The translations under genes and the position numbers were made by a program. Below are positions 53,252 to 61,213 of a stretch of DNA of 64,000 bases, piece by piece. The notes beneath the pieces are model-generated. The model was not told the DNA's origin. It saw only the letters and a program-made list of their open reading frames with translations, and ran no database searches. The DNA lies in contig NZ_JAEMNV010000006.1 of assembly GCF_016482825.1 (NCBI RefSeq), positions 186,001-250,000 of the forward strand. Reading direction: 5' to 3'. Numbering within the stretch: the first letter of the stretch is position 1; each line of letters starts with the position of its first letter. Origin of the DNA: Antrihabitans stalagmiti (GTDB lineage Bacteria; Actinomycetota; Actinomycetes; Mycobacteriales; Mycobacteriaceae).

Positions 53252-53884
53252 ATGGCAGCCCCCGCAACACCTCCAGGCCACGGCATCGATCCCCGCCGCA
53301 CGGCGATTCTCGCGCTGCACTGGCAGGTCAACGTCATCGAGCCCGAAGGCTTCTTCGGTCCGATGTTGGCGACACCGGTGGCCGAGAGTGGGGTCGTCGA
53401 TCGTGCTGTCCGATTTCACGACGCCATCCGCGCGGCCGGGCTGCCGCTGATCTTCACTCGGTTTACCGTTCCGGAGGATGAGGGCCAGCTGATTCGCAAC
53501 ACCGGGTTCATGACGGCCGTCGGTGCTGCGCAGGAATCCTTTCGGCCGGACTCGTCCGGCGCCGCGTTGATCGATGCGATGGCGCACCAAGCCGAGCCAG
53601 GACTGGTGTTCGACAATCAGCGACTCTCCGGTTTAGCCGCCAACGGCGTCGCGGCATGGTTGACCGAGCATGGCATCGACACCGTCTTAGTCACCGGCGT
53701 CGCAACCAACCTCACGGTCGAGCAAACCGCCCGACACGGGACGGACCTCGGCTTCATCGTCCATCCGATCATCGACTGCATGGCTGCTCCGACACCTGAG
53801 GTGCACGCGGCGTCACTAGCCAACCTCGACCTCACGACAGCGGGCTGCCTGAGCGCCGAGGAGGCGTTGGCTCTCCTCGGCTGA
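53252..53884 (+). CDS. Isochorismatase-fold protein lacking catalytic residues
   Basis: The product is 210 aa from the ATG at 53252 (an ATG at 53240 is also possible). The fold is clear: 'RRTAILALHWQVNVIEPEGFFG' in landmarks ILALHWQVN, 'AAGLPLIFTRF', 'VLVTGVATNLTVEQTARHGTDLGF' (landmarks TGVATNLTVEQTARH). Active members need Asp, Lys and Cys. Here the Asp position is His (LHWQ), the Cys position is Thr (TNLTVE for TNVCVE), and the Lys region reads FDNQRLSGL with no Lys. It is therefore probably a non-catalytic relative. It contrasts with the intact triad of the biuret hydrolase-like protein at 44.2 kb. Confidence 0.82.
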   Translation: MAAPATPPGHGIDPRRTAILALHWQVNVIEPEGFFGPMLATPVAESGVVDRAVRFHDAIRAAGLPLIFTRFTVPEDEGQLIRNTGFMTAVGAAQESFRPDSSGAALIDAMAHQAEPGLVFDNQRLSGLAANGVAAWLTEHGIDTVLVTGVATNLTVEQTARHGTDLGFIVHPIIDCMAAPTPEVHAASLANLDLTTAGCLSAEEALALLG

Positions 53885-53891
53885 TCCCGAC

Positions 53892-55283
53892 CTACGCTGC
53901 CTGTTCTGCGATGGGGGAGTTGAGCGCGAATTCGAGTTCTGGCAACACTTCCCAGAACGGATCGCAGAACGCGTGTACGTCATGGGCGTTGAAGGATGCT
54001 CGCTCGACCAGCAATGCCGTTGCACAGCAAAGGAATTCGGTGAGATAAAACTCGACGTCCGCAACGAAGCTTGCGCGAACCCCTATGAAACTTCCCGCCA
54101 GCAGCTCGCTCGCCGGCGGGCAACCTCGCTGACCGGTCACGGCTAGCCCGCGTAAGCGTGCGGCGAGCGGCGTGGTCCGCAATTCGAGCCAGGCAGCTAT
54201 GAGGTAGTCCAATTCGTCCCAATCTGCCCCGTCTAGTTGCATCCGGACGGTGTCGAGAATGTGTTCAGGTGCCAACCACGCCTCCTCCGGAGCCATGGAG
54301 GACGACGTGTGCGCCGAACTCCATGGACCGAACGCGGCTAGGCGCGTCGAGTCGTCGAGTTGGTCGGCAACGGTCGATGCGACCAGGATGGCTGCGAGTT
54401 GGTCGACCAAGACGCCCGAAAGGCCGTTGCACATGTCGCCGACGTCGTCCATACCGCAGGTGTTCTGGATTGCCCGCCACATCGGCTCGTCGGCATGCGG
54501 ACCGCGGAAGGACTTCACCAGAGTGAGTGCCAGGCTTGCAGCTTTCTCGGCCGCGTCGTGCCGACCGACCAACTTCGCAAGTGTGTGCGCGGTACCGAGA
54601 ATCAACCGGGGGCCTACGCCTGTGGACTCCGCATCCAAGGTCCGCAGCAGTAGATCGGTGAGGATGATCGGCGTTGCCTGGGAGATCGCATGCGCCCGTG
54701 CCTCGACGATCGGCGTAAGCGGTCCGAACTCCTGTTCACACTCGAACGAAGCATCTGCGCGTGGAGCGCGGAAGCCGCGTAGACCACGGCGATTCGGTAC
54801 AACCGTCGCCAATATCGCTGCCTGTTCCGAGCGCCACAGCGGAATGGTGCCAGCTGGTAGATCGGCAAGCGGGACCACGTCCGGAAGTTGCAATCGACCA
54901 CGGATCGGGATGATGCCCGCAGTCGAATCGGCACCATATGCCTCGACGTCGTCACATGGGACGGGATCGCCCGGCGTCCAGATCACCGTCGACGCCCCAC
55001 CGTCGTACGTGCAGGAAAAGGGCTCGCCGATCGCCAACGCCCCATCAACGAGCATGCTCGCGAAGCGATTGAGCTGATGAGCGCAATCGTCGGAACTGAG
55101 TATCCAGGGGGAGTCGGACGGATCCTGCTCGGGAGCAGCCGCTAGCTGGAGCTCCGGTAGACCACGATCTGCCAAGCCGATCGTGTACGCGAACGCCGCG
55201 GTCTGATCTTCGGGATCGAAGACGTACTGAACCTTCCAAAAGATCTCACGGTGTAGCTGCTCGCGGTCGGGCTGCTCGAACAT
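53892..55283 (-). CDS. DUF4262-like protein
   Basis: The product is 463 aa. The N-terminal ~120 residues (WKVQYVFDPEDQTAAFAYTIGL in part, LADRGLPELQL, SSDDCAHQLNRFASMLVDG in part) resemble DUF4262, seen in many actinobacterial soluble proteins. The remaining 300 residues are helical, with no motif I recognise. No signal or membrane segment is present. It is convergent with the isochorismatase-fold gene, 7 bp apart. The function is unknown. Confidence 0.65.
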   Translation of the reverse strand: MFEQPDREQLHREIFWKVQYVFDPEDQTAAFAYTIGLADRGLPELQLAAAPEQDPSDSPWILSSDDCAHQLNRFASMLVDGALAIGEPFSCTYDGGASTVIWTPGDPVPCDDVEAYGADSTAGIIPIRGRLQLPDVVPLADLPAGTIPLWRSEQAAILATVVPNRRGLRGFRAPRADASFECEQEFGPLTPIVEARAHAISQATPIILTDLLLRTLDAESTGVGPRLILGTAHTLAKLVGRHDAAEKAASLALTLVKSFRGPHADEPMWRAIQNTCGMDDVGDMCNGLSGVLVDQLAAILVASTVADQLDDSTRLAAFGPWSSAHTSSSMAPEEAWLAPEHILDTVRMQLDGADWDELDYLIAAWLELRTTPLAARLRGLAVTGQRGCPPASELLAGSFIGVRASFVADVEFYLTEFLCCATALLVERASFNAHDVHAFCDPFWEVLPELEFALNSPIAEQAA

Positions 55284-55352
55284 TTGTTCCCCTCTCGTCT
55301 GGTGTCGACGAGGTTAGCGAGGGGGTCCGACATAATCGGTCGATAGCGGATC

Positions 55353-56012
55353 TTATTGGCGCAGTACAGCTTTGACGACCACGTCGTGAATCGTCAATTC
55401 CTTGCCGTCTGGCCCGACCATGGTGCGCTGCGATTCGCGAGCAGTCGAGACGTCCCAGCTGGCCGAGTCGAGGCGAGCCGTGATCGCACCCGCTGTTGCC
55501 GAGGCCGATTCCGGCGGCGAGTGGTCACCGTGACCGTGTCCATGCGCAGAGCCGTCGCCATGCGACCCGTGCTGAAGGTGGCCGACGATGAACAGGGTGC
55601 CCCCGGGAGCGACCCAGGACGCGATGCGGTCGTAGAACTCCAGCTGTGGCATCGCGGGGTGTGCGTAGTGGGTGGTGACCAGGTCGTAGCGTGCGTCCGG
55701 CTCCCACGTGGACAGGTCGGCCTCGACCCAGCGCACTCGGTCGGCGACTCCGGTTGCAGTTGCGCGATCGCCCGCGCGAGCGAGCGCATCGGCACTGATG
55801 TCCGCTGCGGTGACTTCCCAGCCGCGCGCCGCGAGCCAGGTCGCCTCGATTCCGGCGCCGCAACCCGCATCGAGAGCCGTCCCGGGTGCGAGGTTGCCGA
55901 TCTCTCGAATCAAGTGCGGGTTGGGTTGGCCAGCGGCCATCGCCATGGCGCGATCGCCATGCCAAACGTCGTCCCAGTAGTTCTTGTCGAACGAATGAGC
56001 TTGCTCAGCCAT
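55353..56012 (-). CDS. SAM-dependent methyltransferase with His-rich loop
   Basis: The product is 219 aa from the ATG at 56010-56012 (MAEQAHSFDKNYWDDVWHG). A class I Rossmann fold is clear: ALDAGCGAGIEATWLAARG (motif I), VTAADISADALARAG, WVEADLSTW and LVTTHYAHP. After the 'GGTLFIVGHL' strand an insert rich in His and Gly (HGSHGDGSAHGHGHGDH) appears, which could bind nickel, cobalt or zinc. Relatives include TehB-like and thiol methyltransferases. The substrate is unknown. Repeat copy D is just upstream of the start. Confidence 0.85.
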   Translation of the reverse strand: MAEQAHSFDKNYWDDVWHGDRAMAMAAGQPNPHLIREIGNLAPGTALDAGCGAGIEATWLAARGWEVTAADISADALARAGDRATATGVADRVRWVEADLSTWEPDARYDLVTTHYAHPAMPQLEFYDRIASWVAPGGTLFIVGHLQHGSHGDGSAHGHGHGDHSPPESASATAGAITARLDSASWDVSTARESQRTMVGPDGKELTIHDVVVKAVLRQ

Positions 56013-56069
56013 GCTTTGCCCCGTCTTCGAGTTTCTCAACTACATCCCCACACTGGTTCGGCCAAGCGA

Positions 56070-56128
56070 GTCGTGAGTCCTTTCGGAGGTCGGGCCCGCC
56101 GAAAGGACTCACGAGGCGCGAAGCGCCC
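56070..56128 (+). repeat. Dispersed two-hairpin repeat, copy D (most symmetric)
   Basis: TCGTGAGTCCTTTCGG (56071-56086) and CCGAAAGGACTCACGA (56099-56114) are perfect 16-bp complements around a GGGCCC-containing loop. The second hairpin GGCGC-GAA-GCGCC follows (56115-56127). It lies between the methyltransferase start and the end of cspA. Confidence 0.9.
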
Positions 56129-56146
56129 ACCCCTGAAACGCACTAT

Positions 56147-56172
56147 CCCCCAACACCCGAAGGTGTTGGGGG
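56147..56172 (-). terminator. cspA terminator with UUCG tetraloop
   Basis: CCCCCAACACC (56147-56157) pairs with GGTGTTGGGGG (56162-56172). On the minus strand the loop reads TTCG, a very stable tetraloop. It begins 30 bp after the cspA stop, so it terminates that short, highly expressed transcript. Confidence 0.85.
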
Positions 56173-56202
56173 ACAGTGGAGAAGCTCAGTAGAGCTGGGA
56201 GA

Positions 56203-56406
56203 TCAGACTGGGCGAACGCCGGTTGCCTGCGGGCCCTTTGCGCCCTGGCCAACCTCGAACTCGACCTTCTGGTTCTCCTCCAGAGTACGGAAACCGTTGC
56301 TCTGGATCTCGGAGTAGTGGACGAAGACGTCAGCGGAGCCATCTGCGGGGGCGATGAAGCCGAAGCCCTTTTCCGCGTTGAACCACTTAACAGTGCCCTG
56401 TGTCAT
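56203..56406 (-). CDS. cspA: Cold-shock protein CspA
   Basis: The product is 67 aa, a single cold-shock domain: [20 protein letters not shown] holds RNP1 (KGFGFI), and DVFVHYSEI holds RNP2. This is the classic length of a CspA-type RNA chaperone. A leader of up to about 200 bp separates it from the next gene upstream on the same strand, as is common for temperature-regulated csp mRNAs. A UUCG terminator follows. Confidence 0.95.
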   Translation of the reverse strand: MTQGTVKWFNAEKGFGFIAPADGSADVFVHYSEIQSNGFRTLEENQKVEFEVGQGAKGPQATGVRPV

Positions 56407-56605
56407 GCTTTTAATATCCTTTTTTCCTACCAGGTACGACGGACGGTTCTTACTATCCATCGGGCCGGCTGAGGTCGCGACATCTTGAGAAGTATCCCGA
56501 GTGACTCGGAGTGCTCCGCTGGGAGTGCCGGACGACCGCAACATGATCCCGAGCACGTCACTACAACGAACACCAGAACTACGACCGGTTGTAACCCTAG
56601 CAAAT

Positions 56606-57748
56606 CTAACGAATCACGCAAAGGGGTACGTGCATTTCTTCTGCGGTCAACGATCCGTGGTGCCCGATCAGCATCGACTGCAGAGGCTCTGCTCCGGTCC
56701 TGACGACCGCGCCCGATCCTGTTGCGACGCAGATGACGTCGCCGATCCGCTGCACGGCGGCGTGTGTGACAGTTGGCCCGAACCACCCGTTCTCGATCAC
56801 TTCGGACCGGGAAAAGACGCCGAAATCAGTTCCGAGAATTTCTTGCCAGGTGGCGACGACGTCGTCGATTGCCCCGTTTTTCGTATAGATATGGCGCGCT
56901 CGGGGTTCGCCACCGAGCCGTGCGACGCCGGCGCGCAGACTCGATGTCGCGTCGAAGTCGACGGGGTCGATGATCTCGACCATGCCGTGATCCGCAGTGA
57001 CGATCAGTGCGGCGTCGCCCGGCAGCCGCTCGGCGATCGAGCGCGCCAACAGGTCGACTTGGGAGAGTTCGGCGGCCCAGGCATCGGAATGCGGTCCACG
57101 GACGTGGCCGGTGAGGTCGAGTTCGCCGTGATAGGCGTAGACGAGCGAGCGGGAACCGGTTCGCAGCGATTGGATGGCGCCGTCGGCGAGGTCGCCCATC
57201 GAGAAGCTCGCCCGAAATTCGCCGCCGCGCAACGAGGCTCGGCTCAGGCCTGACTCGCCCTGGTACATAGGCGCGACCCGAGAGACGGAGATGCCGGCCT
57301 CGGCGGCTCGCTCGAATGCGGTTGGGTTCGGTTGAAACTCTTCGGGAGCAACGTCTTTCAGCAGGTCGATGCGATCTCCGGCGCCGTGTAGCCGCCACTT
57401 GAGCGGGTTCATCAACCGCTGGTGGCCTGGGACAGCCAGCAGATAGCCGACGATGCCGTGCTCACCGGGAGGCAGGCCGGTACCGAGCGAACTCAAACTG
57501 GTTGCCGTCGTGCTCGGAAATCCTGCGGTGAGCACCTTCGAAGTTCGGCTGGAAAGAAACGGTGCGGCAGCGGAGTTCGCGTCGAGCAAAGCCGCACCCA
57601 GGCCGTCGACCATCAAGATGCATACGCGTTTGATGCCGTCGAGCTCGAGGCCTATTCGATCGACTTCGCCGTCGACGCCGAGCGCAGCAAGGCTCGACGG
57701 GACCAGATCTGCGAGGGATGCAGTGCCGTAGCGCGGCGCAACCAGCAT
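56606..57748 (-). CDS. Alkaline phosphatase/nucleotide pyrophosphatase superfamily protein
   Basis: The product is 380 aa from the ATG at 57746-57748 ([15 protein letters not shown]); a longer open frame upstream is Arg/Ser-rich and overlaps the divergent gene, so I reject it. Motifs of the phosphodiesterase superfamily are visible: '[14 protein letters not shown]' (metal Asp), '[15 protein letters not shown]' (nucleophile Thr), '[19 protein letters not shown]' (metal Asp and His) and '[10 protein letters not shown]' (metal Asp, His). These enzymes cleave phosphodiester or phosphonate bonds using two zinc ions. There is no signal peptide. The exact substrate is unknown. Confidence 0.85.
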   Translation of the reverse strand: MLVAPRYGTASLADLVPSSLAALGVDGEVDRIGLELDGIKRVCILMVDGLGAALLDANSAAAPFLSSRTSKVLTAGFPSTTATSLSSLGTGLPPGEHGIVGYLLAVPGHQRLMNPLKWRLHGAGDRIDLLKDVAPEEFQPNPTAFERAAEAGISVSRVAPMYQGESGLSRASLRGGEFRASFSMGDLADGAIQSLRTGSRSLVYAYHGELDLTGHVRGPHSDAWAAELSQVDLLARSIAERLPGDAALIVTADHGMVEIIDPVDFDATSSLRAGVARLGGEPRARHIYTKNGAIDDVVATWQEILGTDFGVFSRSEVIENGWFGPTVTHAAVQRIGDVICVATGSGAVVRTGAEPLQSMLIGHHGSLTAEEMHVPLCVIR

Positions 57749-57823
57749 GCCCACCAATGTAGCCGGGGGTATCCGGGCACCGGTGGCGTCGGTAGTCTGA
57801 GGTAAACATCGAGTTGTGCATGA

Positions 57824-58618
57824 ATGGCCCGTCGCCACACTTCTCTCGGACGCGCACGGGGCGAGATCGACTCGGAACGGATCGTTGCACATATGAAGGA
57901 AATTTCGGCGCTGGGAGTTCAGGCATTCGTCAGGGATGTTGTCCGGCGCGGTGGAAAGGCAACGAAAGTTGCCGGATCCGGTCGCGGAGCAGTCAAAGTG
58001 TGGGGCAAAGAGGGCGGCGTTTCCATCGTCCAAGTTCGTGCCAAGGCCAGCGGTGACTGGCATGCGAGCCGCCGCGACGAGGAAGTGGGAGCCGGCGCGG
58101 CCAACCCCACATTCTGGGCGTTCGTCGACCTCGGTACCGAGCCGCACGCGACCTTCATCATCTCGGCAGAAGAATTTGCCGCCGACGTTCGGTGCGAGGT
58201 CGACGCCTGGATGGCCGATCGGCCCGGCCGATCACGCTCCGGCGGGATCCGGATCGCGCAGGATCGGATCGCCCACAGGCGGGCGCGCTGGGACCTCCTC
58301 GGCGTCTCGGTCGTCGCCGATGCGAATATCGATACCACCCATCTGGACGACCTGACCGTCGAGAAAAAGAAGGCACCAGCCAAGGCCGCGGCCGTCGAGG
58401 ACGAGTCCGACGGCCGAACCCGCCTGGTCGCCGATTTCGAGGGCTACCGGATCGTCGCGCTTCGCGAGGAATCGACGGGTCGCCTGGAGATCGTTGCCGG
58501 ACAGATGGTCGGTCGGCACTTTCCGACAGCGTCGGCAGCCGCATCTGCCGTAGCGAGCCTGGTCAGTGGCGAAAAGGTGACGAAAGACGGCGCGGATTTC
58601 TGGCGCGCGGAAGGCTAG
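57824..58618 (+). CDS. Conserved hypothetical protein, endonuclease-like N-terminal fold
   Basis: The product is 264 aa from the ATG at 57824; an internal ATG at 57893 is also possible. The first half reads like a small PD-(D/E)XK-related domain: 'GVSIVQVRAKASGDWHASRRDEE' (landmarks VSIVQVRAKASGDW), 'NPTFWAFVDLGTEPHATFIISAEEF' (landmarks FWAFVDLG, TFIISAEEF), although the catalytic pattern is incomplete. The second half has an Ala/Lys linker and a small alpha-beta module (FEGYRIVALREESTGRLEIVAG, in part; FPTASAAASAVASLVSG). I do not recognise a characterised relative. Its stop is followed by repeat copy E. Confidence 0.6.
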   Translation: MARRHTSLGRARGEIDSERIVAHMKEISALGVQAFVRDVVRRGGKATKVAGSGRGAVKVWGKEGGVSIVQVRAKASGDWHASRRDEEVGAGAANPTFWAFVDLGTEPHATFIISAEEFAADVRCEVDAWMADRPGRSRSGGIRIAQDRIAHRRARWDLLGVSVVADANIDTTHLDDLTVEKKKAPAKAAAVEDESDGRTRLVADFEGYRIVALREESTGRLEIVAGQMVGRHFPTASAAASAVASLVSGEKVTKDGADFWRAEG

Positions 58619-58630
58619 CCCGCTCCGCGG

Positions 58631-58688
58631 GTCGTGAGTCTTTTAGGAGGGCGGGCCCGCCGAAAGGACGCACGAGCGGCGTAGCCGC
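58631..58688 (+). repeat. Dispersed two-hairpin repeat, copy E
   Basis: TCGTGAGTC (58632-58640), TTTTAGGAGG, GGGCCC centre, CCGAAAGGACGCACGA (58660-58675), then the hairpin GCGGC-GTA-GCCGC (58676-58688). It lies between the convergent stops at 58618 and 58689 and directly abuts the latter. Confidence 0.85.
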
Positions 58689-59051
58689 CTAGTCGCTCAG
58701 GGCCGGAATTTCGCCGAGCGGCCGAACTTCGCAGAAGTTGTACGCGGCATCGGGGATCTGGGCGCAGATGGCAACGGCCTCGTCCATGTTGGCGCACTCG
58801 ACGACGTAGAAGCCCGCCAAATGCTCTTTCGACTCGATGTACGGACCGTCGGTTGTCGCGACCACACCATCGCGGATACGGACGGTCTTGGTGTTGATCG
58901 GATCGGCGAGACCAGCGCTGGCGACGTGGTGTCCTGACGCGATCAGCGAATCGTTGAGTGCGCCGTGACCCCGACCCAGTCCCATTCGCTGATCGTGAGA
59001 CAAGCCTGCCCAGCTTTCGGGATTGCTGTAGATCAGCAGCATGTACTTCAT
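58689..59051 (-). CDS. YCII-related (DGPF) protein
   Basis: The product is 120 aa from the ATG at 59049-59051 (MKYMLLIYSNPESW). The DGPF signature appears as TTDGPYIESKEHLAGFYVVE, with a DGPY variant. Such proteins are almost always encoded near ECF42/SigJ-type sigma factors, and one lies 570 bp away on the other strand. A role as partner or sensor of that sigma factor is the usual inference; no enzyme activity is proven. Confidence 0.88.
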   Translation of the reverse strand: MKYMLLIYSNPESWAGLSHDQRMGLGRGHGALNDSLIASGHHVASAGLADPINTKTVRIRDGVVATTDGPYIESKEHLAGFYVVECANMDEAVAICAQIPDAAYNFCEVRPLGEIPALSD

Positions 59052-59208
59052 GGCGGCCACCCTTCGACGGTTTCGACATCAACAAGGACGTCGGCGCGAT
59101 CGGCGCGATATCGACATCATTGCCTATGTCGAGGCGGGCGTCGTGACTCCGACGTCTCAGTTGGCAGCAAAAAGCTGCACTGGTGAACACCCGATCGAAG
59201 GAGTTGTC

Positions 59209-59595
59209 ATGTTCGAAAGCACCAAAGCATTCAGCGGATTCTCGGTGAACGACATCGAAGCGGCGAAGCAGTTCTACGGAACCACGCTCGGCGTCGAGGT
59301 GTTCGAGAACGGGATGGGCAACCTGTCGCTGCAGCTTCCCGGTGGCACGGAGGTTCTCGTCTACCCCAAGGACGATCACGTTCCGGCGGTGTTCACGATC
59401 CTCAATTTCGAGGTCGTCGACATCGACAAGGCGGTCGACGCATTGACCGCGAGTGGCGTCAGCTTCCAGCGGTACGACGCTATGCACCAGGACGACAAGG
59501 GCGTCATGCGGGGAATCGCCGCGGGCATGGGCCCGGACATCGCGTGGTTCACCGACCCAGCGGGAAACATCCTGTCGGTGTTGCAAACCGCGTAG
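59209..59595 (+). CDS. VOC (glyoxalase/bleomycin-resistance fold) protein
   Basis: The product is 128 aa from the ATG at 59209 (GAAGGAG upstream). It has two beta-alpha-beta-beta-beta modules: 'FSGFSVNDIEAAKQFYGTTLGVEVF' (landmarks VNDIEAAKQFYGTTLG) and 'ILNFEVVDIDKAVDALTASGV' (landmarks VDIDKAVDALTASG), ending 'AWFTDPAGNILSVLQ'. The last Glu metal ligand of many VOC enzymes is replaced by Ser (ILSVLQ). It sits between the YCII gene and the sigma factor, as in other ECF42 loci. Confidence 0.88.
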   Translation: MFESTKAFSGFSVNDIEAAKQFYGTTLGVEVFENGMGNLSLQLPGGTEVLVYPKDDHVPAVFTILNFEVVDIDKAVDALTASGVSFQRYDAMHQDDKGVMRGIAAGMGPDIAWFTDPAGNILSVLQTA

Positions 59596-59621
59596 TCGGG
59601 CGCCGCGGGCACAATAGGACC

Positions 59622-60869
59622 GTGAGCGCCGCCCGCGAGTTCGAAGATCGCATCCGCGACCTCGCACCGCACGTTCTGGGTGCACTCGTGCGGCGGTACG
59701 GCCATTTCGATGCCGCAGAGGATGCGGTGCAGGAGGCATTGCTCGCGGCGTCGGTGCAGTGGCCCGAGCAGGGTCTGCCGGACAATCCGCGCGCTTGGTT
59801 GATCACGGTCGCATCGCGACGTCTCACCGATCAATTTCGCAGTGACGAAGCGCGGCGCAATCGGGAGACGAACATCGTCGCCGCCGACCGACCGGAAGAC
59901 CTGCACGCGCCCGCGGTCGACGAACAACCGAGCAACGACGACGACACACTGACGCTGCTTTTCCTGTGCTGCCATCCCGCGTTGACTGCGCCGTCCCAGG
60001 TGTCCCTTACCCTGCGTGCTGTCGGCGGACTGACCACCGACCAGATCTCCCGCGCATTCCTCGTGCCGGAAACGACTATGGCGCAACGGATCAGCAGGGC
60101 GAAGCAAACGGTGCGCAAGTCGGGCGCGCGGTTCGCTATGCCGACGGCCGACGAGCGTGCCGATCGGCTCGAAGCCGTGCTGCACGTCCTGTATCTGATC
60201 TTCAACGAGGGCTACACGGCGACAAGCGGCTCCGATCTGCAACGCACCGACCTCACAGCAGAAGCAATCAGGCTGAGCCGCATTCTGTTTCGTATTCTTC
60301 CCGACGACGGCGAGGTAGGCGGACTGCTGGCGTTGATGCTGCTGACCGATGCACGGCGCCCCGCGAGAACCGGCGACGACGGTTCGCTTGTCCCACTGGC
60401 AGAACAGGATCGGTCGCTGTGGGACGCTGCCGCGATCGCGGAGGGTGTTTACATCGTGAGTGACGTCCTGTCGAGGGCACCGGTCGGGCCGTATCAGATC
60501 CAAGCTGCGATCGCCGCTGTGCACGACGAGGCGGCTACTGCTGAAGAGACCGACTGGCAACAAATTTCGGAGTTGTACAAGGTGCTCGCGCGAATCTCGC
60601 CCGGACCGATGATCACGCTCAATCGAGCCGTGGCCGTGGCGATGGTTGAAGGTCCGCAGGCTGGACTCGAACTCCTTGCCACCTTGGACGACGATCAGCG
60701 AATGGCAACCCATCATCGACTCGGGGCAGTGCGCGCCCATCTCTACGAGATGGCGGGAGACACGGTGACGGCGATCGAGCACTACCGGACTGCTGCGCGG
60801 CGCACGACGAGTACGCCAGAGCAGCGCTACCTGCAGGATCGCGCAGAGCGTTTGGCTGCAGCTGACTAG
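59622..60869 (+). CDS. ECF sigma factor, SigJ/ECF42 type with C-terminal domain
   Basis: The product is 415 aa from a GTG at 59622, 26 bp after the VOC gene. Sigma region 2 (ALVRRYGHFDAAEDAVQEAL) and region 4 (LTTDQISRAFLVPETTMAQRI, landmarks TTDQISRAFLV, ETTMAQRISRAK) are clear. The last ~220 residues form the TPR-like domain of ECF42 factors (LYLIFNEGYTATSG, LARISPGPMITLNRAVAVAM as landmarks), which is required for their activity in place of an anti-sigma factor. The YCII/DGPF and VOC genes alongside are probable targets. Confidence 0.9.
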   Translation: MSAAREFEDRIRDLAPHVLGALVRRYGHFDAAEDAVQEALLAASVQWPEQGLPDNPRAWLITVASRRLTDQFRSDEARRNRETNIVAADRPEDLHAPAVDEQPSNDDDTLTLLFLCCHPALTAPSQVSLTLRAVGGLTTDQISRAFLVPETTMAQRISRAKQTVRKSGARFAMPTADERADRLEAVLHVLYLIFNEGYTATSGSDLQRTDLTAEAIRLSRILFRILPDDGEVGGLLALMLLTDARRPARTGDDGSLVPLAEQDRSLWDAAAIAEGVYIVSDVLSRAPVGPYQIQAAIAAVHDEAATAEETDWQQISELYKVLARISPGPMITLNRAVAVAMVEGPQAGLELLATLDDDQRMATHHRLGAVRAHLYEMAGDTVTAIEHYRTAARRTTSTPEQRYLQDRAERLAAAD

Positions 60870-60900
60870 GGCGGCGGCGTTGGGGGATACCGTTTATCCC

Positions 60901-61206
60901 ATGACGTCGATCGAGGGCAACGACCCAGCGGGCCACCGTGTTGCGATCCTGTACTGCACCCAATGCAATTGGCTGCTGCGCGCATCCTGGATGGCGTCGG
61001 AACTGTTGTCGACGTTCGGTCAGGAACTTGGCGAGGTTGCCCTGATACCCGGAACCGGCGGGGTCTTTCGCGTGACCGTCGGCGACGAGCTGATCTGGGA
61101 CCGCAAGGAGCGTGGCGGATTCCCGGAGATCGCCGCACTGAAACAGCTTGTGCGCGATCGAGTCTCGCCCGATCGGGACCTCGGCCACGTCGACCGGACG
61201 AAGTAG
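60901..61206 (+). CDS. SelT/SelW/SelH (Rdx) family protein
   Basis: The product is 101 aa from the ATG at 60901. A thioredoxin-like fold with CxxC in 'VAILYCTQCNWLLRASWMA' and the family block 'IPGTGGVFRVTVGDELIWDRKERGGFPE' (landmarks GGVFRV, IWDRKERGGFPE). Bacterial members have Cys where animal selenoproteins have Sec; here it is Cys (TGC). A redox role is assumed. It is convergent with the thiZ-like gene, 7 bp apart. Confidence 0.9.
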   Translation: MTSIEGNDPAGHRVAILYCTQCNWLLRASWMASELLSTFGQELGEVALIPGTGGVFRVTVGDELIWDRKERGGFPEIAALKQLVRDRVSPDRDLGHVDRTK

Positions 61207-61213
61207 CGCACGA

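Noticed and set aside
57749-58147. N-terminal extension of the phosphodiesterase family protein to 58147
   Set aside because: It would overlap the divergent gene at 57824 and has no family similarity; the usual length is reached from 57748.
48207-58688. The five hairpin repeats as integron attC sites or CRISPR repeats
   Set aside because: They lack the attC core (GTTRRRY) and any integrase. Spacing is kilobases with genes between, and orientation varies, so neither an integron nor a CRISPR array fits.
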